Below, piece by piece: positions 1-9,512 of a stretch of 12,291 nucleotides of DNA. The position numbers were made by a program, and so were the translations under genes. The notes beneath the pieces are model-generated. The model was not told the DNA's origin, did not search any database, and was given only the letters and a program-made list of their open reading frames with translations. Every line of letters begins with the position of its first letter. Position 1 is the stretch's first letter. Origin of the DNA: an uncultured Oscillospiraceae bacterium (lineage in GTDB: Bacteria; Bacillota; Clostridia; Oscillospirales; Oscillospiraceae); NCBI GenBank assembly GCA_934659475.1, contig CAKUHX010000036.1, positions 1 through 12,291 on the forward strand. Direction: 5' to 3'.

Positions 1-55
1 CTCAGGTGCGCCCCTTGTACTTGCGAGGATGGAGGAAGAAGAATGAAAAAGAAGA

Positions 56-1567
56 TCAGCGCTCAACGGTGCCTTCCCAGGTGTCTACGACCTTTTTCTT
101 GGAATGTTCATCGTACCAGTGTTTGGTGACCGTCTTTGCGCGGGTATAGAAGCGGACGCCATCAAGGCCGAGGACGTGCTGATCGCCAAAGAAGGAACCC
201 TTGTTGCCGGAGAAGGGGAAGTAAGCGCTGGGTACGGGGATGCCGACGTTGATGCCGACCATACCGCCGTCAGTGCGCAGCTCGAACTCGCGGGCGTAGT
301 AGCCGCTTTGTGTAAAGATAACAGAGCCGTTGGCAAAAGGATTCGCGTTCATGACAGCAAGGCCCTCTTCGAAATCCTTGACTCGCTTGATCAAAGTGAC
401 TGGGCCAAAGATCTCGCGGTCGCCGATGGTCATTCCGGGCTTGACGTGGTCAAAGATCGTAGGACCGACAAAATAACCGTTCTCATAGCCGGGGACGCTG
501 ATGCTGCGGCCGTCAAGCACAAGCTCGGCACCTTCTTCGATGCCCTTCTTGATCCAGCCGCAGACCTTTTCCTTGTGCTCCGCAGAGACGACGGGGCCAA
601 GAGCGGTGTCAGGATCATAGGCGCATCCGACCTTCAGAGCCTGAGCCTTTTTCTTCAAAAGGGAAACGAATTTGTCTGCGATACTTTCCTGAACTACGAT
701 AACAGGGAGGGCCATACAGCGCATACCGGCGCAGCCATAAGTAGAATTGATGATGGCATTGGTCGCACTTTCAAGGTCGCAGTCCTCCAGCACAAGAGCG
801 TGGTTCTTGGCTTCGCATTGGGCCTGAACACGCTTCCCATTTGCCGAGGCGATGGAATAAATGTGCTTGCCTACGCCGGTAGTGCCAACAAAGGTAACAG
901 CCTTGATGCGGGGATCGGTCAGGAAGATCTCGGCCTCGTGGCGGCTGCAGGTAACAAGATTGACAACGCCCTTCGGGAAACCGCCTTCCGTATAAAACAG
1001 TTCCAGGATACGCATAGAGGTCAAAGGAGTCAGACTTGCCGCTTTCAGTACGACCGTATTGCCGGTCGCGATCGCGAGCGGGACCATCCAACCCCAGGGG
1101 ATCATTGCGGGGAAGTTAAAAGGAACAATACCCGCTACAACGCCTAACGGCATGCGATAAGTGGCCGTATCAAAACCAGTGGTCACCTGAAGAGAGGCGC
1201 TGCCCTGAGAGACGAACGGGGTCGCACAGGCCAGTTCAGTCGGCTCGATCGCCTTCAGAACATCGCCACGGGCCTCAGCCAGATTTTTGCCCAATTCCTT
1301 TGCACACAAAACAGTAAGTTCATCCAGATGATCCACCAGAACGTTTCTCCAGTGAAACATCATTTGCGTGCGCTTGCTGATGGACATCTGTGACCAGGCA
1401 GGAAATGCCGCATCTGCTGCAGCAATGGCGGATTCTACTTCAGCCGCGGTGCAGCAGGGGACTTCGGCGATCACTTCTCCTGTGCTGGAATCTGTAACTG
1501 GCATCCATTTGTCGGTCTTAGAACTGAGCCATTCGCCATTTACACAGTACTTTTTTCGTTCTGCCAT
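56..1567 (-). CDS. mmsA: CoA-acylating (methyl)malonate-semialdehyde dehydrogenase family protein (MmsA/IolA-like)
   Basis: This 503-residue cytoplasmic aldehyde dehydrogenase belongs to the MSDH branch, which oxidises a semialdehyde with NAD+ and CoA to an acyl-CoA. Visible features are the PFNFP segment (149-153, Asn151 stabilises the thiohemiacetal), the NAD-binding FVGTTGVG (226-233), the family-typical AKNH (253-256) where hydrolytic ALDHs carry ELGGK, and the nucleophile Cys284 in AGMRCMA. Lack of the general-base Glu (Gln250 aligns there) fits a CoA-dependent rather than hydrolytic enzyme. Arg283 is retained, but the second substrate arginine (Arg107 of B. subtilis IolA, from memory) aligns with Lys105, so the natural substrate may differ. 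Start: ATG at 1567, preceded by GAGGTG with 6-base spacing; an in-frame GTG at 1576 overlaps that Shine-Dalgarno site and is rejected. It is divergent from an IclR regulator, its likely controller. No iol or mmsB neighbours are visible. The family is secure; the exact substrate is not. Confidence 0.9.
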   Translation of the reverse strand: MAERKKYCVNGEWLSSKTDKWMPVTDSSTGEVIAEVPCCTAAEVESAIAAADAAFPAWSQMSISKRTQMMFHWRNVLVDHLDELTVLCAKELGKNLAEARGDVLKAIEPTELACATPFVSQGSASLQVTTGFDTATYRMPLGVVAGIVPFNFPAMIPWGWMVPLAIATGNTVVLKAASLTPLTSMRILELFYTEGGFPKGVVNLVTCSRHEAEIFLTDPRIKAVTFVGTTGVGKHIYSIASANGKRVQAQCEAKNHALVLEDCDLESATNAIINSTYGCAGMRCMALPVIVVQESIADKFVSLLKKKAQALKVGCAYDPDTALGPVVSAEHKEKVCGWIKKGIEEGAELVLDGRSISVPGYENGYFVGPTIFDHVKPGMTIGDREIFGPVTLIKRVKDFEEGLAVMNANPFANGSVIFTQSGYYAREFELRTDGGMVGINVGIPVPSAYFPFSGNKGSFFGDQHVLGLDGVRFYTRAKTVTKHWYDEHSKKKVVDTWEGTVER

Positions 1568-1590
1568 ATCGATCACCTCATAATAAAGTT

Positions 1591-1604
1591 AGATTTTGAA
1601 ATCT
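1591..1604. promoter_or_regulatory. Candidate IclR-type operator just downstream of the mmsA promoter
   Basis: AGATTT-TG-AAATCT is a perfect 6-bp inverted repeat around two bases, at about +3 to +16 of the predicted mmsA transcript, where a bound repressor would block transcription. Its core ATTTTGAAA (1593-1601) recurs at 1667-1675. IclR-family proteins commonly bind short AT-rich palindromes with TTTC/GAAA arms, and the regulator gene is adjacent. That the neighbouring regulator binds here is inference. Confidence 0.45.
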
Positions 1605-1606
1605 AC

Positions 1607-1642
1607 TTACTATATAATATATTGATTCATTAAAAATGTCAA
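1607..1642 (-). promoter_or_regulatory. Sigma-A type promoter of the mmsA-like gene
   Basis: On the minus strand there is a perfect -35 TTGACA (1637-1642) and a -10 TATTAT (1614-1619) separated by exactly 17 bases. Transcription would begin near 1607, about 40 bases before the ATG at 1567. The near-consensus elements suggest a strong promoter that needs repression rather than activation. Confidence 0.8.
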
Positions 1643-1658
1643 TTATAAATATAAAAAT

Positions 1659-1675
1659 AAAATTGAATTTTGAAA
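1659..1675. promoter_or_regulatory. Second candidate operator between the divergent promoters
   Basis: AAAATT-G-AATTTT (1659-1671) is a perfect dyad, and the ATTTTGAAA shared with the first candidate site overlaps its right edge (1667-1675). It lies upstream of the mmsA -35 and upstream of the iclR -35. The two ATTTTGAAA copies are 74 bases apart, close to seven helical turns. The region is very AT-rich, so chance similarity is possible. Confidence 0.3.
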
Positions 1676-1696
1676 AAGAAAGAAAAGTGTGTTGGC

Positions 1697-1725
1697 TTGA
1701 CAGAGAACGTGAAATGTGGCATGAT
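1697..1725 (+). promoter_or_regulatory. Probable promoter of the iclR-family gene
   Basis: A perfect TTGACA (1697-1702) is followed after 17 bases by CATGAT (1720-1725, four of six matches to TATAAT). The start of transcription would fall near 1732, leaving a leader of about 20 bases that carries the AGGTGA ribosome binding site. The weak -10 suits a modestly expressed regulator. Confidence 0.6.
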
Positions 1726-1750
1726 AAGATAAAAACATGCAGGTGAGCGT

Positions 1751-2557
1751 ATGGCGAATGACAATAATGAAAAAACAGTGAATCAGTCTGCATCTAAATT
1801 GATGCAGCTGTTGAGATGTCTTTCAGAGAGCAGAGTTGCAATGCGGCTGCAGGAGATCGCTGCGGGCATCAATGTGCCGCAGGCGACGACGCTGCGGTAT
1901 CTGAACGCCCTGATCACAGATGGATATGTGTTTCAGGATAAGATCTCTGGTCGATATGCCTTGACGTGGAAAATTTGTCAGATCGGGGAGCAAACGCGTA
2001 TCCATATGAGCCTGCGGACCATTTCAGCGGATGTGATCAGCGAGCTGACAAGATGTTCGGCGCTGGGCATCTGTCTCGTGATAGAGCAGGATATGGAGTG
2101 CATCTATCTGGACTGTATTTATGACCCGAAATTTTCCCTCATGCGCATTGGGAAAAGTACGCCTATGCATGCATCCAGCTCGGGGAAAGTGCTGCTATCT
2201 GCGTTTTCTGATGCTGAGCTTGATCGGTTGATCAAGGAAAAAGGTCTGTGTTCACTGACGGATCGGACCATCACAAATAAACGTGGGCTGGCAGAGGAAC
2301 TGGAAAAGGTGCGAAAAGCGGGTTATGCAGTGGACGACGAGGAGTGCGAGATCGGCCTGCGCTGCGTGGCAGTGCCAATTTACAGTTATCTAAAAAAGCC
2401 GGTAGCGGCATTGAGCATGTTTGGCTCTGTTGAGCAGCTGGGAAATGATCGGATCGCAAATGAGATACTTCCTATGCTGCGGGAGGCTGCAAAGGAAATA
2501 TCTCTCCGTTTGGGAGGAGAGGTCTCTACAGATCACGAAACGCGGGAAGGGCAGTAA
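1751..2557 (+). CDS. IclR-family transcriptional regulator
   Basis: This 268-residue protein has the complete IclR layout. An N-terminal winged helix-turn-helix spans about residues 13-72, with the helix-turn-helix near 32-52 and the wing at DKISGRYAL. A C-terminal ligand-binding domain spans about 85-255, with the signature PMHASSSGKVLL (138-149) and the late EIGLRCVAVPI (200-210) ending in the conserved GxRxxAxP pattern. Such proteins are dimeric or tetrameric repressors or activators that respond to small carbon-source metabolites. Start: ATG at 1751 with AGGTGA five bases upstream. It is transcribed away from the mmsA-like dehydrogenase and most likely controls it, perhaps together with itself; the inducer cannot be read from sequence. 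Codon use is less GC-rich than that of nifJ and the genes after it. The gene ends 25 bases before the shared hairpin terminator. Confidence 0.93.
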   Translation: MANDNNEKTVNQSASKLMQLLRCLSESRVAMRLQEIAAGINVPQATTLRYLNALITDGYVFQDKISGRYALTWKICQIGEQTRIHMSLRTISADVISELTRCSALGICLVIEQDMECIYLDCIYDPKFSLMRIGKSTPMHASSSGKVLLSAFSDAELDRLIKEKGLCSLTDRTITNKRGLAEELEKVRKAGYAVDDEECEIGLRCVAVPIYSYLKKPVAALSMFGSVEQLGNDRIANEILPMLREAAKEISLRLGGEVSTDHETREGQ

Positions 2558-2581
2558 AGAGTGTCTCCGCGCTTAAAAAAT

Positions 2582-2629
2582 AAGACCGCTCCCCTGGCGC
2601 TATGCGCCAGGGGAGCGGTCTTGGGTTTT
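2582..2629. terminator. Bidirectional rho-independent terminator between iclR and nifJ
   Basis: Arms 2582-2600 and 2604-2622 are perfectly complementary (19 bp, GC-rich core) around a TAT loop. On the minus strand the hairpin is followed by TATTTTTTAA, a good U tract for ending nifJ. On the plus strand it is followed by GGGTTTT, a weaker tract for ending the regulator transcript. The genes converge here, so one element serves both. Confidence 0.92.
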
Positions 2630-2634
2630 AAGCA

Positions 2635-6270
<3,636 letters not shown>

Positions 6271-6399
6271 AGACTTTAGATACCTGCTTTCTTCCTTTTT
6301 TCTCGGACGGGTTCCCAAGCCCGTCACACTTCCCTAACTGCCACCGCCAGGCAGAACAGCGTCTGTTTTTGTTGGCGATGACAAAATGACCCACCAAAC

Positions 6400-6429
6400 A
6401 TTTTAGCCCAAAAAAGTGAGGGATGCCAT
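6400..6429 (-). promoter_or_regulatory. Tentative nifJ promoter
   Basis: On the minus strand ATGGCA (6424-6429, four of six matches to TTGACA) precedes TAAAAT (6400-6405, five of six to TATAAT) by 18 bases. Transcription would begin near 6393 and give a leader of about 120 bases. This is the best pair found in the region but it is not strong; a highly expressed PFOR may instead use an activator or another start. Confidence 0.35.
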
Positions 6430-6440
6430 GGCCTGATTGC

Positions 6441-6475
6441 TTATGAGGTCATAACAAAATAGCTATATGTATAAT
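6441..6475 (+). promoter_or_regulatory. comM-side promoter with a dyad in place of a -35 element
   Basis: A consensus TATAAT lies at 6470-6475, but no good -35 is found 15-19 bases upstream. The perfect dyad TTATGA-GG-TCATAA (6441-6454) overlaps that position. A poor -35 covered by a palindrome is the arrangement of a regulated promoter, either activator-dependent or repressed. The binding protein cannot be named from the sequence. Confidence 0.45.
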
Positions 6476-6597
6476 GGGCGGAGACAGGTCCTGCCATAGG
6501 ATCCTGTCCGGGAAAAACCTGCCTTCTCTCCCCGGGGCCATTGCATCCCGCGGGGAAAGAGGATACAATAAGAAAAAAGAGATCGGGGGGAAATACG

Positions 6598-8115
6598 GTG
6601 GTATGTAATGTGCGATCCCTGGGGCTGCACGGGGTCACGGGGTACGAGGTCTCGGCGGAGTGCGACCTGTCCGGGGGGCTGCCCGCCTTTACGGTGGTGG
6701 GCCTGCCGGACGCGGCGGTGAACGAGGCCCGTGAGCGGGTGCGCGCCGCCATCAAGAACTGCGGCTTTGCCTTTCCGGTCAGCCGGATCACGGTGAATCT
6801 GGCTCCTGCCCACCTGAAAAAGGCGGGCACCCTGTATGACCTGCCCATGCTGGTGGGCATCCTGTGTGCTGGGGGACAGCTGCGCCTGCCCGACCGGGAC
6901 AGCGCCTTTGTGGGCGAGCTGTCCCTGTCCGGAAGGGTGCGCCCCTGCGCGGGCATGCTGCCCATGGCCCTGGCGGCCAAGCGGGCGGGCATCCGCGCCT
7001 TGTATGTCCCCGCTGACAGCGCGCCGGAGGCCACCCTGGCCGAGGGGCCTGTGGTCTATCCCGTGGAGGATGTGCGCCAGCTGTGCGCCCACCTGTCTGG
7101 CGAGACGCCCATTGAGCCGGCCCCTCTGTGGCAGCCGGGGGATACGGCCCTGCGCTGCCTGGACTTCGCCGACGTGAAGGGGCAGGAGCCGGTGAAGCGG
7201 GCCCTGGAGATCGCCGCGGCGGGGGGCGGGCACCATGTGCTCATGTCCGGCCCGCCCGGTTCCGGCAAGTCCATGCTGGCCAAGCGCCTGCCCTCCATCC
7301 TGCCGGATATGACCCGTCAGGAGGCCCTGGAGGCGACGGAGATCCACTCCGTCATGGGCCTGACCAGCCGGGAGCACCCCCTGATCGATGTGCGGCCCTT
7401 CCGCTCTCCCCACCACACTGTGTCACCCATGGGCATGGCCGGGGGCGGCTCCAACCCCCGGCCGGGGGAGATCTCCCTGGCCCATCAGGGGGTGCTGTTC
7501 CTGGACGAACTGCCCGAGTTCCCCAAGGAGGTGCTGGAGGTGCTGCGCCAGCCCCTGGAGGACGGCCAGGTGCAGATCTCCCGGGCGGCGGGCACCGTGA
7601 CCTATCCAAGCCGCTTCATGCTGGTGTGCGCCATGAACCCCTGCAAGTGCGGCTGGTACGGGCACCCCTCGGGCCGGTGCAAATGCACCGAGGCGGAGGT
7701 GAAGAAGTACCTCTCCCGCCTGTCCGGACCCCTGCTGGACCGCATCGACCTGTTCGTGCAGGTGGAGGCTCTGGAGTTCGAGGAGCTGGCCGGGCGGAGC
7801 GCGGCGGAGCCCTCCTCTGCCGTAAAGGTCCGGGTGGACAAGGCCCGGGCGGTGCAGCGGGAACGGTACGGCGACGGGCTGACCTGCAACGCCAACTTGG
7901 GGAGGAAGGAGCTGGACCGCTGGTGCGCCCTGGATCAGGCGGGGCAGAAGCTGATGCGGGGGGCCTTTGAGCGCATGGGGCTGACCGCCCGGAGCTACGA
8001 CCGTATTTTAAGGGTGGCCCGCACCATTGCCGATCTGGACGGCAGCGAGGACATCCAGGCCGGCCACATGGCAGAGGCCCTTCAGTACCGGCCGCCGGCC
8101 TATCTGCACCGGTAA
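6598..8115 (+). CDS. comM: YifB/ComM-family AAA+ ATPase (Mg-chelatase-like)
   Basis: This 505-residue protein has the full YifB/ComM layout. An N-terminal Lon-protease-like ChlI domain covers about 1-170 (SLGLHGVTGYEVSAECDLS; GLPDAAVNEARERVRAA). A Mg-chelatase AAA+ core follows, with Walker A GPPGSGKS (218-225), Walker B VLFLDE (299-304) and the FRSPHHT segment. A paired CxC...CxC (Cys349/351 and Cys361/363) fits a bound metal, and a C-terminal Mg_chelatase lid domain completes it. In Vibrio and Haemophilus, ComM is a hexameric helicase that extends heteroduplex by branch migration during natural transformation; in Firmicutes its role is less clear, and it is not a chlorophyll enzyme. Start: GTG at 6598, seven bases after GGGGGG, giving MVCNVRSLGLHG as in relatives; the longer reading from TTG at 6541 lacks family similarity and crosses the leader hairpin. 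No competence genes are visible nearby. Confidence 0.93.
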   Translation: MVCNVRSLGLHGVTGYEVSAECDLSGGLPAFTVVGLPDAAVNEARERVRAAIKNCGFAFPVSRITVNLAPAHLKKAGTLYDLPMLVGILCAGGQLRLPDRDSAFVGELSLSGRVRPCAGMLPMALAAKRAGIRALYVPADSAPEATLAEGPVVYPVEDVRQLCAHLSGETPIEPAPLWQPGDTALRCLDFADVKGQEPVKRALEIAAAGGGHHVLMSGPPGSGKSMLAKRLPSILPDMTRQEALEATEIHSVMGLTSREHPLIDVRPFRSPHHTVSPMGMAGGGSNPRPGEISLAHQGVLFLDELPEFPKEVLEVLRQPLEDGQVQISRAAGTVTYPSRFMLVCAMNPCKCGWYGHPSGRCKCTEAEVKKYLSRLSGPLLDRIDLFVQVEALEFEELAGRSAAEPSSAVKVRVDKARAVQRERYGDGLTCNANLGRKELDRWCALDQAGQKLMRGAFERMGLTARSYDRILRVARTIADLDGSEDIQAGHMAEALQYRPPAYLHR

Positions 8116-8150
8116 AAAATGAATTTTTGATCAACTTTTTGCCCCTGCAG

Positions 8151-8179
8151 TTGCGCGGAGGGCTGCAAACTGATATAAT
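8151..8179 (+). promoter_or_regulatory. Promoter of the DUF4015-like gene
   Basis: TTGCGC (8151-8156) and a consensus TATAAT (8174-8179) are separated by 17 bases, and TGA directly before the -10 makes an extended -10 (TGnTATAAT). Transcription would start near 8186. The leader carries a 6-bp hairpin, GCGCCC/GGGCGC (8196-8212), followed by the AAGGAGG ribosome site. The gene therefore need not depend on readthrough from comM. Confidence 0.78.
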
Positions 8180-8230
8180 CGGCGTAACGATCGCGGCGCC
8201 CAGGCGGGGCGCGGGACAAGGAGGACGGCC

Positions 8231-9271
8231 ATGGCGTGGAAAAAACCGGATCTTGATACCTACCGCGGGCGAAAAACTGTAACGGATATTCTGCGCATAG
8301 TGGCTGTGGTGCTGCTGCTCCTGGTGCTGCTGGCGGGGGGACTGCTGCTGTTCGGGCGGCGCTACCTGGTCTATCAGGACGGACGGGTCAGCCTGGAGCT
8401 GCCCTTCTTCCACAGGGACAGGCCGGATATGTCCCAGTCGGAGCCAGATCCCGGGCACGTCTCCTCTTCCGGAGATCGGTCCGGGGATGTGTCTCAGGAG
8501 GAGCCGCCGGCGGAGCTGCCTATGGGGGCGGTGATCGTCTCGGTGGAGGCGGTGCTGAACGGCACAGCGGAGGAGCTGGCCCGGCAGGCCGGGGCGGACG
8601 CCCTTGTCATCGACATGAAGGGGGATCCCGGCACTCTGGGATGGAAGTCCGGCGAGGCCATCGCCCGCAATGTCCGGGCCAACAGTCAGACGGAAAACGT
8701 GAACGAGACGCTGGCGCAGTTCCTGAAGGAGACGCAGCTGTACACCGTGGCCCGCCTGTCCTGCTTCAAGGACGGACTGGTGGGGGCAGACTCCGGCTGC
8801 GTCCTGCGGGACAGCGGCGGGAACCGCTGGAAGGACAGCGACGGTGCACTTTGGAGCACGCCGGAGAACAACGCCGTGCGCAGCTATCTGGCCCGGGCGG
8901 CGGCCGAGCTGGCCGCCATGGGCTTTGACGAGGTGCTGCTGGACAGCTGCGGCTGGCCGGGCGGCGGGGATGGGGCCGCGGTGAACGGCGACCCCGCCCG
9001 AGACCTTGAGCGGCGGACAGAGACCGTGGACAAGTTCCTGGCCGAGACGGTGCAGGCGCTGGAGCCCTATGACGCGGCGCTGGCCATCCGGTGTTCGGCT
9101 GCGACCGCCGCAGGACAGGACGGCCTGACCGGCCTGACCCCCGCCCTGCTGGAGCAGTATGCCGACCGCCTGTGGATAGACGGCAGCACCGCCGGCCTGG
9201 GGGCCGGCAGCGTGGCCGTTGTGACCCGGCTGAGTGAAAGCCGGACGGAGCCGCAGGCCATTCTGCCCTGA
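8231..9271 (+). CDS. Membrane-anchored protein with a DUF4015-like putative glycoside hydrolase domain
   Basis: This 346-residue protein has a short basic cytoplasmic start, one transmembrane helix (about 20-41), and a low-complexity Ser/Asp/Glu/Pro linker (about 60-97). The domain from about 98 onward resembles the DUF4015 putative glycosyl hydrolase family (TIM barrel, outside the membrane). Matching landmarks are ADALVIDMKGD (near 128), ARLSCFKD (174-181) and GFDEVLLDSCGWP (231-243), counterparts of the family's NALVIDVKDD, ARIVVFKD and GFDEIQFDYIRFP as remembered. Asp128, Lys180 and Asp238 are kept. The end looks short: the SPM-YP-type motif that normally closes the barrel is not recognisable. 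The protein may bind or cleave envelope sugars; activity is not established. Start: ATG at 8231, six bases after AGGAGG. It has its own promoter and terminator, so it is a single-gene unit. Confidence 0.72.
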   Translation: MAWKKPDLDTYRGRKTVTDILRIVAVVLLLLVLLAGGLLLFGRRYLVYQDGRVSLELPFFHRDRPDMSQSEPDPGHVSSSGDRSGDVSQEEPPAELPMGAVIVSVEAVLNGTAEELARQAGADALVIDMKGDPGTLGWKSGEAIARNVRANSQTENVNETLAQFLKETQLYTVARLSCFKDGLVGADSGCVLRDSGGNRWKDSDGALWSTPENNAVRSYLARAAAELAAMGFDEVLLDSCGWPGGGDGAAVNGDPARDLERRTETVDKFLAETVQALEPYDAALAIRCSAATAAGQDGLTGLTPALLEQYADRLWIDGSTAGLGAGSVAVVTRLSESRTEPQAILP

Positions 9272-9291
9272 TTTTTGCAAGAAAAAGACGA

Positions 9292-9328
9292 GAAACAGAC
9301 ACGAAAACAACGTGTCTGTTTCATTTTT
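9292..9328 (+). terminator. Rho-independent terminator after the DUF4015-like gene
   Basis: A perfect 12-bp stem (9292-9303 with 9311-9322) and a 7-base loop are followed by ATTTTT. It begins 21 bases after the stop codon and separates this gene from the V-ATPase operon. Confidence 0.93.
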
Positions 9329-9468
9329 AACAAAGTTATGAATCGCGAGAAAGTAAAAAATGCAAAAAGGGGGAAAGGACCCCAAAGACCGCTCTCTAAA
9401 ATCAGACAAAAGGGCCTGAATGCATAAGAATTTGGCGGATATTAAAAAACGATAAAGACGGGAAAGGG

Positions 9469-9486
9469 AAAATGCACTTGCATTTT
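9469..9486. promoter_or_regulatory. Candidate operator overlapping the V-ATPase -35 element
   Basis: AAAATGCA-CT-TGCATTTT is a perfect 8-bp inverted repeat around two bases. It covers the whole -35 hexamer, so a bound protein would be expected to block RNA polymerase. No known regulator motif was recognised with confidence. Confidence 0.55.
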
Positions 9487-9506
9487 TAAGATCGGGGCGC
9501 TATAAT
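9478..9506 (+). promoter_or_regulatory. Promoter of the V-type ATPase operon
   Basis: TTGCAT (9478-9483) and a consensus TATAAT (9501-9506) are 17 bases apart, with a predicted transcription start near 9513. No terminator is seen downstream in the window, and the genes that follow are tightly packed, so this is probably the main operon promoter. Confidence 0.82.
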
Positions 9507-9512
9507 GGCTTA

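Larger units (their letters stand above)
6271..6597. other. Divergent intergenic region between nifJ and the comM-like gene
   Basis: These 327 bases hold no convincing gene. They contain a tentative nifJ promoter (6400-6429), a nifJ leader hairpin (GACGGG at 6306-6311 pairing with CCCGTC at 6320-6325, no U tract), a 14-bp dyad (6441-6454), a consensus -10 TATAAT for comM (6470-6475), and a comM leader of about 115 bases with two possible hairpins (6483-6508 and 6526-6561). Confidence 0.7.

Noticed and set aside
43..129. A 28-codon plus-strand frame with GGAGG seven bases before its ATG
   Set aside because: The ribosome-site spacing is good, but the frame overlaps the end of the mmsA-like gene in antisense, has no visible promoter and the peptide has no recognisable feature. 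Expression data would be needed.
104..1147. A 347-codon open frame opposite the mmsA-like gene
   Set aside because: No recognisable domain and fully antisense to a conserved dehydrogenase with intact catalytic motifs.
56..1567. Reading the dehydrogenase as part of a myo-inositol (iol) or valine (mms) degradation cluster
   Set aside because: No other iol or mms gene is present on either side in the window; only the IclR regulator is linked.
6271..6327. The upstream in-frame extension of nifJ (19 extra residues)
   Set aside because: The residues do not resemble PFOR N-termini, and the MARKFKTMDGN start fits relatives; the extension would also run through the leader hairpin.
6476..6561. Possible tetrahydrofolate riboswitch, because GGAGA at the start and TTGCATCC near the end recall that class
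   Set aside because: The conserved internal loops of the class are not present and the downstream gene is not a folate gene.
7616..9409. A 597-codon minus-strand open frame spanning comM, an intergenic region and the DUF4015-like gene
   Set aside because: It runs through a promoter and a terminator of the plus-strand genes and encodes a Pro/Arg/Gly/Gln-rich string with no domain.
9338..9427. A 29-codon, Lys/Arg-rich plus-strand frame after the terminator
   Set aside because: No Shine-Dalgarno site or promoter is seen upstream, and it follows directly on a strong terminator in A-rich sequence where basic codons are expected by chance.
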